Shown here piece by piece: positions 1 to 7,965 of a DNA stretch of 64,000 bases (position 1 is its first letter; every line of letters begins with the position of its first letter). Position numbers and translations under genes: made by a program. A model generated the notes under the pieces. The model was not told the origin of the DNA. It saw only the letters and a program-made list of their open reading frames with translations, and made no database searches. Source of the stretch: an uncultured Schumannella sp. (GTDB lineage Bacteria > Actinomycetota > Actinomycetes > Actinomycetales > Microbacteriaceae); the NCBI RefSeq assembly GCF_905479755.1, contig NZ_CAJQNT010000023.1, positions 1-64,000 on the forward strand. The letters run 5' to 3'.

Positions 1-1
1 C

Positions 2-91
2 TCGGTGGTCAGCGTGCTCCCGATGCTTGCCCTCTATCTGTTCGCCCAGAAGTACGTCATTCAGGGCGTCGCAAGCTCCGGACTCAAATGA
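2..91 (+). CDS. ABC sugar transporter permease, C-terminal end (partial)
   Basis: Only the last 29 codons lie in the window. The reading frame gives a hydrophobic segment followed by the LFAQKYVIQGV signature and the ending ASSGLK, which is how MalG-type (carbohydrate uptake family 1) permeases terminate. The family forms the membrane channel of sugar ABC importers with a second permease and a binding protein. It lies 55 bases upstream of a sugar-binding lipoprotein gene, the usual neighbour. The N-terminus and the partner permease lie outside the window. Confidence 0.8.
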   Translation, partial: SVVSVLPMLALYLFAQKYVIQGVASSGLK

Positions 92-146
92 GTTCGGTCG
101 CCCACACCCGTCCACATCACATCCCATCGAAGGAGATAGGCAGATC

Positions 147-1385
147 ATGAAGAAGACCCTGATGACCGCCGTCGGCATCGCCGGCGTCGCGGCATTGACA
201 CTGAGCGGATGCAGCGCGGAGCCCGAAAGCGGCCCTGTCACCATCACGTACACCAACTTCATTTCGAACGGCGGAAATGAAGAGAACCTGCAGGCGATCG
301 TCGACGCCTTCGAGGCCGAGAACCCGAACATCACGGTCGAGGTCACGACGCTGCCCTACGGCGACTACGGCACCGCGCTGCAGACCGACCTTGCGGCCGG
401 CACCGAGAGCGACGTCTTCGACATCGAGTACTCGAACTACGCGCAGTACCAGGCGAACGGCGTTCTCGCGCCGATCGAGGTCGCCAACGCGAGCGCCTAC
501 AAGGCGTCGCTGCTGGAGGCATACGCCACCGACGGTGTGCAGTACGCGCTGCCGAGCTCGTTCTCGGACGTCGTGCTCTACTTCAACACGGAGCTCTTCG
601 ACGCTGCCGGCCTCGACTACCCGACGCAGGACTGGACCTGGGCCGATGAGAAGGCCGCCGCCGAGGCGATCACCGACCAGGACGCCGGCATCTGGGGCGA
701 CCACCAGCCGGTGAGCTTCTACGAGTACTACAAGGCGCTTGCCCAGAACGGCGGCGAGTTCTTGAACGCCGACGGCACCGCGGTCGCGTTCAACTCGCCC
801 GAGGGCATCGAGGCGGCCGAGTGGCTCGTGGGCAAGAGCGGCACCGTGATGCCGACGATCGAGCAGGGCCAGGGCACGGCCGATTTCGACACCAACCTCT
901 TCAAGGAGGGCAAGCTCGGCATGCTGCACAGCGGAATCTGGATCTTCGGAGCCCTCGCCGACGTCCCGTTCGAGTGGGACATCGCGGTCGAGCCGGGTAA
1001 CACCCAGCAGGCCAGCGCCGTCTTCTCCAACGCCATTGGCGTGAGCGCGAACTCGGAGAACGTCGAGGCCGCCGGCAAGTGGGTCGAGTTCATGACCTCG
1101 TCCGACACGATGGTCGACATCCGCCTCGAGTCCGGCTGGGAGCTCCCGCCGATCTCGGACGACGCGAAGCTCGCGACCTACCTCGAGCAGGGCGCGCCGG
1201 CGAACCGTCAGGCCGTGTTCGACTCGCTCGACGGCATCGCACTGCCCCCGGTGGTGGCCAACGGCCAGGCTGAGATGCAGGACATCATGGGCGAGGAGCT
1301 CATCGAGGCGCAGGCCGGTCGCAAGACGGTCGAAGAGGCCCTCGCGAGTGCCGAAGAGCGCATCAACGCGGTCATCGGCGGCTAG
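147..1385 (+). CDS. Extracellular sugar-binding lipoprotein of an ABC importer
   Basis: A 412-residue solute-binding protein of family 1. The N-terminus has a Lys-rich start, a hydrophobic core and a lipobox LSGC with Cys22, so it is probably lipid-anchored outside the membrane. The body has features typical of the family, such as an NP.ITVEV stretch, an FDIEYSNYAQY stretch and a GKLGMLHSGIWIFG stretch. The ATG at 147 is chosen because AAGGAG lies at 130–135 with proper spacing and the signal peptide begins there; an upstream in-frame ATG at 27 would overlap the permease gene. It follows the permease and precedes two glycosidase genes, so the ligand is probably an alpha-glucoside such as isomaltose, but that is inference from context. 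Confidence 0.9.
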   Translation: MKKTLMTAVGIAGVAALTLSGCSAEPESGPVTITYTNFISNGGNEENLQAIVDAFEAENPNITVEVTTLPYGDYGTALQTDLAAGTESDVFDIEYSNYAQYQANGVLAPIEVANASAYKASLLEAYATDGVQYALPSSFSDVVLYFNTELFDAAGLDYPTQDWTWADEKAAAEAITDQDAGIWGDHQPVSFYEYYKALAQNGGEFLNADGTAVAFNSPEGIEAAEWLVGKSGTVMPTIEQGQGTADFDTNLFKEGKLGMLHSGIWIFGALADVPFEWDIAVEPGNTQQASAVFSNAIGVSANSENVEAAGKWVEFMTSSDTMVDIRLESGWELPPISDDAKLATYLEQGAPANRQAVFDSLDGIALPPVVANGQAEMQDIMGEELIEAQAGRKTVEEALASAEERINAVIGG

Positions 1386-1391
1386 CACCCC

Positions 1392-1580
1392 GCTGGTCGA
1401 GTAGCCGCACTGCCAGTCCCGCTGGTCGAGTAGCCGCGAAGCCAGTCCCGCTGGTCGAGTAGCCGCGAAGCGGCGTATCGAGACCGAGGCTCCACAGGGT
1501 CTCGATACGCCGCCTGGGGCGGCTACTCGACCGGCACACTCGCTCGTCTCGATACGCCGCCTGGGGCGGCTACTCGACCG
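1392..1580. repeat. Cluster of five dispersed palindromic repeat units
   Basis: Units contain the core GGTCGAGTAGCCGC. Three forward copies begin at 1395, 1424 and 1453, exactly 29 bases apart; only the third (1453–1485) is complete, ending in TATCGAGACC. Two inverted copies follow at 1498–1532 and 1546–1579. The full forward unit at 1453–1485 and the inverted unit at 1498–1532 could form one long hairpin with a 12-base loop. The cluster fills most of the gap between the binding-protein gene and the GH15-like gene and could attenuate transcription there. Related copies occur at 10435, 20868 and 25575. Confidence 0.92.
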
Positions 1581-1640
1581 GCACCCCGCACCACCTGAAA
1601 TGTGTTCGACCGCCCACCTGATCCAAAGGATCTCCCCGTC

Positions 1641-2765
1641 ATGACTCACGCCCCGGCTCTCGCCGACCGCGACCAGTTGGCCGCGATCGCCGAGCAGGGA
1701 CGCGCTCTCATCCTGTCCCTTCAGGACGCGAGCGGCGCCTATCCCGCGAGCCCCACCTTTTCGGCCTATCGCGGGTACTCCTGGTTCCGCGACGGAGCGT
1801 TCATCGCCGACGCGATGTCCGCCGTGGGCGAGCGCGATTCGGCGTCGTCGTTCTTCGACTGGTGCGCGCGCATGCTGACCGATCGCGCCGCCGAGGTGCG
1901 GCGCATCGTCGCGGCCGCGGATGCGGGAACCCCCGTCGGCGACACTGACATGCTGCCGACGCGGTTCACGCTCGACGGCCGCGAGGGCGACGACGACTGG
2001 TGGGACTTCCAGCTCGACGGCTACGGCCTGTGGTTGTGGGCCCTCGCCGAGCACGTCCGGCGCCACGACCTCGACCCGACGCCGTGGCTTCCTGCGGTCG
2101 AACTCACGATCGACTACCTGGCGAGCTCATGGCACCGCCCCTGCTACGACTGGTGGGAAGAACACGTCGACCAGCACCACATCTCGACGCTCGGCTGCAT
2201 CGCCGCGGGGCTACGCGCGGTCGACTCCTGGACCACGCTCGACGCGAGCGCGGCGGCGACGGCCGCGGAGACCGCGGCGACCGTGGACGGGTTCATCCGC
2301 GCCGAAGGCATCCGCGACGGTCATCTCGTCAAATGGGTCGGCAGCGACGCGGTAGATGCGAGCCTCGCCTCGCTCATCGCCCCGCTCAACCTGATCGACG
2401 CGACGACCCCGCTCGGTGCCGCGACGCTCGCCGAGCTGGACCGCCAACTCGTGGTCGACGGAGGCATGCACCGCTTCGTGGCAGACACCTACTACGGCGG
2501 AGGCCAGTGGCCGCTGCTGAGCTGCTTTCAGGGGCTTGCCTGGCTTCGCGCCGGCGAGCGCGACCGTGCTGTCGAGCTCTTGCGCTGGACCGCCGGGACG
2601 GTGCGCGAGAGCGGCACCATGCCCGAGCAGGTCGCCGACCACCTGAACGACCCCACGATGGTCTCCGAATGGATCGACCGGTGGGGAACGAGCGCCGACC
2701 CGCTGCTGTGGTCGTACGCCATGTACCTTCGTCTCGCCCTCGAACTCGGAGTTGTTGACCAGTGA
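1641..2765 (+). CDS. Glycoside hydrolase family 15-like protein (glucoamylase / isomaltose glucohydrolase type)
   Basis: A 374-residue protein, the length of a single alpha/alpha-6 barrel GH15 domain, without a signal peptide, so probably cytoplasmic. The motif RPCYDWWEEH (E173/E174) matches the GH15 region of the general acid. GTMPEQ (E329) near the C-terminus matches the second catalytic glutamate, and ADPLLWSYAMYL is the usual GH15 ending. The ATG at 1641 has AAAGGA at 1625–1630. Its stop overlaps the next start as GTGA, so it is translationally coupled to the GH31 gene. The pair plus the ABC importer suggests intracellular breakdown of imported alpha-1,6- or alpha-1,4-glucosides; the exact linkage cannot be read from the sequence. 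Confidence 0.78.
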   Translation: MTHAPALADRDQLAAIAEQGRALILSLQDASGAYPASPTFSAYRGYSWFRDGAFIADAMSAVGERDSASSFFDWCARMLTDRAAEVRRIVAAADAGTPVGDTDMLPTRFTLDGREGDDDWWDFQLDGYGLWLWALAEHVRRHDLDPTPWLPAVELTIDYLASSWHRPCYDWWEEHVDQHHISTLGCIAAGLRAVDSWTTLDASAAATAAETAATVDGFIRAEGIRDGHLVKWVGSDAVDASLASLIAPLNLIDATTPLGAATLAELDRQLVVDGGMHRFVADTYYGGGQWPLLSCFQGLAWLRAGERDRAVELLRWTAGTVRESGTMPEQVADHLNDPTMVSEWIDRWGTSADPLLWSYAMYLRLALELGVVDQ

Positions 2766-4969
2766 TCCGCCACCGTCCCTTCGGCTCCGGCCACCCGTAC
2801 TCGGTCGACACCGACCAGCGTCACCCCGTCGACCCGGTCGCGGGGGAGGCCCTCCAGCTCGGCGTGCGCTCCTCGCCGGGCGTCACCGAGGTCGCGCTCG
2901 AGTGGGAGCGCGACGGCGTCGCGCAACCGACGATTCGCCTCGAATCGGTCACCCGTCGTGACCGCGGGCAGGTCGTCGATGGCGGTCACCTGGCCTCCGC
3001 CCAGGCGCGTCTGGCGCGCCGCTCCGGCGGCTGGCGAGTCGAGCTCGACGGCCTGCGCGAGGGCGAGACGCTGCGCTACCGTTTCACCGCCCCCGGCGAA
3101 CGCACCCGCTGGTTCGAGGCGCGGGTGAGCGCCTGGAGCGACGGCGCGACCGCACTTCGCGAGGTCGGCACGCCGCGGGTGGTGGCGGGCTCGGCGCGCA
3201 CGCTCGGTGACGGCACGACGGTGCACCGCATCCGATTCGCCCTGCCGCTCGCGCCGGGGGAGCGCGTCGCCGGTTTCGGTGAACGCTACGACGCGCTCGA
3301 CCAGCGCGGCACCGAACTCGATTCGGTGGTCTTCGAGCAGTACAAGTCGCAGGGTGCCGAGCGCAAGACGTACCTGCCGATGCCGTTCGCCCATGTGGTC
3401 GGCGGCGCAGGCTGGGGCTTCCACGTGCGCACCAGCCGCCGCGTCTGGTTCGACGTCGGGGCCTCCGACACGTCGCTGCTCTGGATCGAGGTCGAGACCG
3501 ACGCCACCGGCGAGCTCGAGATCGCGTTCTACGACGGAACCCCGCGCGAGGTTCTCGCGGCGTTCCTGGCCGAGGCGGGCCAGGCCGAGGAGCTTCCCGC
3601 GTGGGTGTTCCGGCTCTGGGCGAGCGGCAACGAGTGGAACACCCAGGCCGAGGTGATGCGCCAGATGGATGCGCACCGCGACCACGACGTGCCGGTCGGC
3701 TCGGTCGTGATCGAGGCCTGGAGCGACGAGAGCACGTTCACAACCTGGCGCGACGCCCGTTCGACGGTCGCCGACGGCGCCGAGCCGAAGCGCTTGGCCG
3801 ACTTCGAGTTCCCCGCCGACGGTGCGTGGCCGGATCCGAAGGGGATGACCGACGAGCTGCATCGCCGCGACATCCGGCTGCACCTGTGGCAGATTCCCTT
3901 GCTCAAGATGCGTCCGCATCCCGCGGAGCAGTTGAAGGCGGACGCCGAGGCGGCGATCCGCGACGGCGTGCTGATTCAGGAGCCCGCACCCGACGGCTCG
4001 CTGCGGCCGTACCGGAACCGCGGCTGGTGGTTCCCGCTCGGGCTGATGCCCGATCTGACGGACGCGCGTGCGGCCGAATGGTGGACCGAGAAGCGCCGCT
4101 ACCTCGTCGAGGAGGTCGGCATCGATGGCTTCAAGACCGACGGTGGCGAGCACGCCTGGGGCCGCGAACTGGTCTACCTCGACGGCCGCCGAGGTGACGA
4201 GAAGAACAACACCTTCCCCGTCCACTACGCGAAGGCCTACGGCGACCTGCTCCGCCGCTCGGGCAAGGCGCCCGTCACCTTCAGTCGCGCCGGCTACACC
4301 GGAAGCCAGGCGCACGGTGCGTTCTGGGCGGGCGACGAGAACTCCACCTGGGAGGCGTTCCGCTGGTCGCTGTTCGCCGGCCTCAACGCCGCCTCAAGCG
4401 GAATCGTCTACTGGGGCTGGGATCTCGCCGGCTTCAGCGGCGACATCCCGACCGCGGAACTGTACTTGCGCTCGGCGGCGGCGGCGACCTTCGTGCCGAT
4501 CATGCAATACCACTCCGAGTTCAACCACCACCGCACGCCGTCGCGCGACCGCACGCCGTGGAACATCGCCGAGCTGACCGGCGACGCGCAGGTCATTCCG
4601 GTGTTCCGGCGCTTCGCGAAGCTGCGCGACAAGCTCGTGCCGTATCTCGCCGAGGAGACCCGTCGCGCCCTGTCGGTGGGCGAACCGCTCATGCGGCCGC
4701 TCTACTTCGATGCGCCGAGCGACCCCGCCGTGCGGGAGCACCCGCTGCAGTGGATGCTGGGCGACGCGATCCTGGTCGCGCCGATCGTCGACGAGGGCTC
4801 CGAACGCGCCGAGGTGTACCTGCCCGCCGGCGAGTGGGTGGATGCCTTCACCGGCATGGACGTCGCGGGCGGTCGCGTCGTTGAGCGTTCGACGCCGATC
4901 GACGAGTTGCCCGTGTACGTGCGGGCGGCGGAGTGGGATCGTCTTCGCGAGGTGTTCGCGGCCGAGTGA
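2762..4969 (+). CDS. Glycoside hydrolase family 31 protein (alpha-glucosidase / alpha-xylosidase type)
   Basis: A 735-residue cytoplasmic protein of GH31 length and order: N-terminal beta-sandwich, catalytic barrel, C-terminal beta domains. The nucleophile motif is GFKTDGGE with D460, like the KTDFGE of YicI-type enzymes. The acid/base is D525 in FWAGDENS, 65 residues later, which is the normal GH31 spacing. A SRAGYTGSQ stretch precedes it and GWDLAGFSGD follows it, also typical. It starts with GTG overlapping the stop of the GH15-like gene by four bases. It hydrolyses, or possibly transfers, alpha-glucosyl or alpha-xylosyl groups; the operon context favours an alpha-glucoside. Confidence 0.88.
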   Translation: MIRHRPFGSGHPYSVDTDQRHPVDPVAGEALQLGVRSSPGVTEVALEWERDGVAQPTIRLESVTRRDRGQVVDGGHLASAQARLARRSGGWRVELDGLREGETLRYRFTAPGERTRWFEARVSAWSDGATALREVGTPRVVAGSARTLGDGTTVHRIRFALPLAPGERVAGFGERYDALDQRGTELDSVVFEQYKSQGAERKTYLPMPFAHVVGGAGWGFHVRTSRRVWFDVGASDTSLLWIEVETDATGELEIAFYDGTPREVLAAFLAEAGQAEELPAWVFRLWASGNEWNTQAEVMRQMDAHRDHDVPVGSVVIEAWSDESTFTTWRDARSTVADGAEPKRLADFEFPADGAWPDPKGMTDELHRRDIRLHLWQIPLLKMRPHPAEQLKADAEAAIRDGVLIQEPAPDGSLRPYRNRGWWFPLGLMPDLTDARAAEWWTEKRRYLVEEVGIDGFKTDGGEHAWGRELVYLDGRRGDEKNNTFPVHYAKAYGDLLRRSGKAPVTFSRAGYTGSQAHGAFWAGDENSTWEAFRWSLFAGLNAASSGIVYWGWDLAGFSGDIPTAELYLRSAAAATFVPIMQYHSEFNHHRTPSRDRTPWNIAELTGDAQVIPVFRRFAKLRDKLVPYLAEETRRALSVGEPLMRPLYFDAPSDPAVREHPLQWMLGDAILVAPIVDEGSERAEVYLPAGEWVDAFTGMDVAGGRVVERSTPIDELPVYVRAAEWDRLREVFAAE

Positions 4970-6988
4970 TTAGCCGAGGCCGCGGCGCTCGAGCAAGGGC
5001 TCGATGACGGCGTCGCGGCCGCGGAACTCACGGTAGGCCTCGAGCGGATCCTTCGAGCCGCCCACGCCGAGCACGAGACGGCGGAAGGTCTCGCCGTTGG
5101 CGCGCGTGAGTCCGCTGTTCTCGTGGAACCACGCGACCGTGTCGGCGTCGAGCACCTCGCTCCAGATATAGGAGTAGTAGCCGGCGTCGTAGCCGCCCGC
5201 GAAGATGTGCGCGAAGTAGGTGCTCGAGTACCGCGGCGGGATCGCCGGATTGTCGAGCCCGGCCGCGGCGAGGGCGGTGGCCTCGAACTCGGCGACGTCG
5301 GTGACGGCGTTCGCCTCCTCGGGGCTCAGCGTGTGCCAGGCCTGGTCGAGCATCGCCGCGGCCAGGTACTCGCTCGTCGAGAAGCCTTCGTTGAACTGCT
5401 CCGAGGCGTGCAAGCGCTCGACGACGCCCGCGTCGATCGGCTCGCCGGTCTCGTAGTGCTTGGCGTAGTTGTCGAGGACCTCGGGCCAGAGCATCCACAT
5501 CTCGTTGACCTGGCTCGGGTACTCGACGAAGTCGCGGTAGACGTTGGTGCCCGCGAGTTTCGGGTACGTGACCCGCGCGAACATCCCGTGCAGGGCGTGA
5601 CCGAATTCGTGGAAGAGCGTGGAAACCTCGTCGAAGGTCAGGAGCGTCGGTTCGCCCTCGGCGGGCTTCGGCACGTTGAGGTTGTTGGTCACGACGACCG
5701 GCTGCCCGAGGAGCGAGTTCTGCGAGACGAGGGAGTTCATCCACGCCCCGCCGCGCTTGCTGTCGCGCGTGTAGAGATCCAGAACGTAGAGCCCGACGGG
5801 GGAGGCGTCCTCGTTTTTGACCTCGAAGATGCGCGCGTCGGGGTGGTAGTTCGCCAGGTCTCGGCGTTCGTGGAAGGTGATTCCGTAGAGCCGGGTGGCG
5901 GCGTAGAACACGCCGTCCTGCAGCACCCGTTCGGCTTCGAACCAGGGGCGGAGGGCGGCCGTGTCGACGTTGTAGCGCTCCTGGCGTTCCTTCTCGGTCC
6001 AGTAGGCCCAATCGGCCGCGCCGACCTCGCCGCCCGCCTGGCGTTCGAGTGCGGCGTGCTCGGCCTGCGCGTTGCGCGCGGCGGCCGGGGCGAGCCGGGT
6101 GAGCATGTCGGCGACGGCCGCGGGGGAGCCGGCGGTCTCGTCCGAGGTGACGGCCGCGGCGTGGTTCTCGAACCCGAGCAGGACGGCGCGTTCGGCGCGC
6201 AATCGCACAATCTGGAGCACCAACTCGCGCGTGTCGTGCTCACCCCCGCGGATGCCGCGCGCGCGTGAGGCCTCCAGGAGCCGCGCGCGGGTCTCGGGGC
6301 TCGTGAGGTCGGAGAGCGCCGGCTGGCCGGTCGGCAGGATGAGGGTGAGGAGGTAGCCCTCGAGCCCGCGCGACTTGGCGGCCTCGGCGGCCGCCGAGAT
6401 CTCGCCCGCCGAGAGGCCGTCGAGGTCGCTCGCGTCCTCGATGTGCACGGCGAGATCGTTGGTGTCGGCAAGGAGCGCCTTCTCGAATCGCGTGGTGAGC
6501 GTCGAGATCTTCTGGTTGAGTTCGCGCAGTCGGGTCTTGGCCGTCTCGTCGAGCCCCGCTCCGGCCTGCGTCATCTCGACGTGCCAGCGCTCGACGAGGT
6601 AGCGCTGTTCGTCGGTCAGAGGTTCGTCGCTTTCGTGCACCGCGGTGATCCGGGCGTAGAGCGCGTGGTCGAGCATGATCGCGTCGTGGTGTTCGGCGAG
6701 CTTCGGCGCGAGCTTCTCTTCGAGTTCGTTGGTGAAGTCGCTGGAGTGCGACGAGCTGAGGTGGAAGAAGACGTGGGAGACGCGCGAGAGCGTCTGACCG
6801 CTGCGCTCCAGCGCTTCGAGCGTGTTGGCGAAGGTGGCGGGCTCGGCCATGTCGGTGATCGCGGCGAGTTCTTCGAGCTGCGCGGCCATTCCGAGTTCGA
6901 AGGCCGGTTCGAAGTGCTCGTCCCGGATGTCCGCGAAGGGCGGGAACGCGTACGGAAGCAGGCTGGGCATCAGGAACGGATTGCTCAC
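4970..6988 (-). CDS. dcp: M3 family oligopeptidase / peptidyl-dipeptidase
   Basis: A 672-residue zinc metallopeptidase of the thimet oligopeptidase (M3) family, which degrades short peptides in the cytoplasm. The zinc motif is FHEFGHALHGMF with catalytic E461. The length, the N-terminus NPFLMPSLLPYAFPPF, the segment YSSTYFAHIFAGGYDAGYYSYIW and the C-terminal FRGRDAVIEPLL are all typical of Dcp/oligopeptidase A. The GTG at 6988 is used because the N-terminus then aligns with family members; AGGAGG lies immediately next to it, and an ATG at 6970 is the alternative. Its 3' end abuts the GH31 gene tail to tail. It is divergent from a regulator whose operator repeats lie in the 79-base gap, so that regulator may control it. 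Confidence 0.9.
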   Translation of the reverse strand: MSNPFLMPSLLPYAFPPFADIRDEHFEPAFELGMAAQLEELAAITDMAEPATFANTLEALERSGQTLSRVSHVFFHLSSSHSSDFTNELEEKLAPKLAEHHDAIMLDHALYARITAVHESDEPLTDEQRYLVERWHVEMTQAGAGLDETAKTRLRELNQKISTLTTRFEKALLADTNDLAVHIEDASDLDGLSAGEISAAAEAAKSRGLEGYLLTLILPTGQPALSDLTSPETRARLLEASRARGIRGGEHDTRELVLQIVRLRAERAVLLGFENHAAAVTSDETAGSPAAVADMLTRLAPAAARNAQAEHAALERQAGGEVGAADWAYWTEKERQERYNVDTAALRPWFEAERVLQDGVFYAATRLYGITFHERRDLANYHPDARIFEVKNEDASPVGLYVLDLYTRDSKRGGAWMNSLVSQNSLLGQPVVVTNNLNVPKPAEGEPTLLTFDEVSTLFHEFGHALHGMFARVTYPKLAGTNVYRDFVEYPSQVNEMWMLWPEVLDNYAKHYETGEPIDAGVVERLHASEQFNEGFSTSEYLAAAMLDQAWHTLSPEEANAVTDVAEFEATALAAAGLDNPAIPPRYSSTYFAHIFAGGYDAGYYSYIWSEVLDADTVAWFHENSGLTRANGETFRRLVLGVGGSKDPLEAYREFRGRDAVIEPLLERRGLG

Positions 6989-7019
6989 CTCCTCAGCCTA
7001 GACGCGGAGGACGAACGGG

Positions 7020-7067
7020 TGCAAAGAAAATCTTGCAAAGAACACTCTGCAAAGGTATCTTTGCAAT
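7020..7067 (+). promoter_or_regulatory. Promoter with three phased TGCAAAG repeats and an inverted copy
   Basis: TGCAAAG occurs at 7020, 7034 and 7048, exactly 14 bases apart. The third copy forms a perfect inverted repeat with CTTTGCA at 7059–7065 across a 4-base spacer. A promoter can be read through it: TTGCAA at 7033–7038, 17 bases, then TATCTT at 7056–7061, which places the transcript start at or next to the ATG at 7068. No Shine–Dalgarno sequence is present, consistent with a leaderless mRNA. The repeats are a probable operator of the downstream winged-helix protein. Confidence 0.75.
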
Positions 7068-7703
7068 ATGACCACCGATCGCACCCCACGCACCCTGGAC
7101 GTGAACGACCTCAAGGCGCTCGCGCATCCGCTGCGGGTGCAGCTGCTCGATGCGCTCTCGACCTATGGTGCGGCGACGGCGAGCGGATTGGCGGATCGCC
7201 TCGGCGAGTCGAGCGGAGCCACCAGCTACCACCTGCGCCAACTGGAGAAGCACGGCTTCGTGCGAGAGGTCGAAGGCAAGGGGAGCGCCCGCGAACGCTG
7301 GTGGGAGCGCGTTCCCGGGGGGATCATGCTCGACGCGACTCGCTTCGAGCGGGAATCCCCCGAGCGCGCGGCAACCGATCTGCTTCTCGGGGAATGGGAA
7401 CGCAACCGACGCCGACTGCTCAGCGACTTCCTGTCGCGCGGGGACTCCCTTGGTCATGACTGGCTCGACGCGAGCACGCTCAACACGACCAATTTGCGCC
7501 TCACCGCGGCGCAGACCGCCGACCTCAACGATGCGCTCGCGACCGTGATCACCGAGTACGCCGATCGCTACCGCAATCAGGATGTGCCGGGCTCGCGTCC
7601 GGTGCAGCTGCAACTCAATCTGTTCCCCGTCGTCGACGGCGCTCCCAGCCCGGAGCTCACCGAGAGCGACAACCTGCGTGCGCCGAAGGAGCCGAGGTCA
7701 TGA
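7068..7703 (+). CDS. Winged helix-turn-helix (ArsR-like) transcriptional regulator
   Basis: A 211-residue DNA-binding protein. The N-terminal 80 residues form an ArsR-type winged helix: ALAHPLRVQLLDALSTYGAATASGLADRLGESSGATSYHLRQLEKHGFV, followed by a wing with KGSARERWW. The remaining residues are an alpha-helical domain with a LNLFPV segment near the end and no recognisable ligand motif. It starts with ATG right after a phased operator/promoter without an RBS, so it is probably leaderless and autoregulated. Its stop overlaps the next small gene by four bases. It may also control the divergent M3 peptidase. The signal it senses is unknown. Confidence 0.85.
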   Translation: MTTDRTPRTLDVNDLKALAHPLRVQLLDALSTYGAATASGLADRLGESSGATSYHLRQLEKHGFVREVEGKGSARERWWERVPGGIMLDATRFERESPERAATDLLLGEWERNRRRLLSDFLSRGDSLGHDWLDASTLNTTNLRLTAAQTADLNDALATVITEYADRYRNQDVPGSRPVQLQLNLFPVVDGAPSPELTESDNLRAPKEPRS

Positions 7704-7936
7704 CCACCCAACCGATCACCGTGTTCGCCCCCGTCGTGCTGCGCACGTCCGGCGTCCGCCGACCGGGACTGCGCCGCCTCGCCGTGCGCCTCGGCGTTGC
7801 GCTCGTCAGCTGGGGGCGACGCGACGTGCGTCCGGCGACGCGCGACCAGATCCTCGCGCGCCGCGCCGCCGAGCTGCAGCTCGAGGCGACGCGCCGGCAG
7901 GGGCTGTTCCTGGCCGCCGACCACGGGCCGCGCTGA
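7700..7936 (+). CDS. Small basic hypothetical protein coupled to the regulator
   Basis: A 78-residue protein not recognised as a known family. It is Arg-rich, with GVRRPGLRRLAVRLGVALVSWGRR in the middle (potentially an amphipathic or weakly membrane-associated helix) and a helical DQILARRAAELQLEATRRQG segment near the C-terminus. The ATG overlaps the stop of the winged-helix gene (ATGA), so the two are translated together and this may be a partner or effector of that regulator. No Cys or other catalytic pattern is visible. Confidence 0.65.
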   Translation: MTTQPITVFAPVVLRTSGVRRPGLRRLAVRLGVALVSWGRRDVRPATRDQILARRAAELQLEATRRQGLFLAADHGPR

Positions 7937-7965
7937 GCGACGCGGGCGGAGGCTACATTGTGGGA

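Noticed and set aside
1392-1580. Repeats with 29-base spacing considered as a CRISPR array
   Set aside because: Units adjoin without unique spacers, change direction, and recur singly elsewhere in the window; no cas gene is present.
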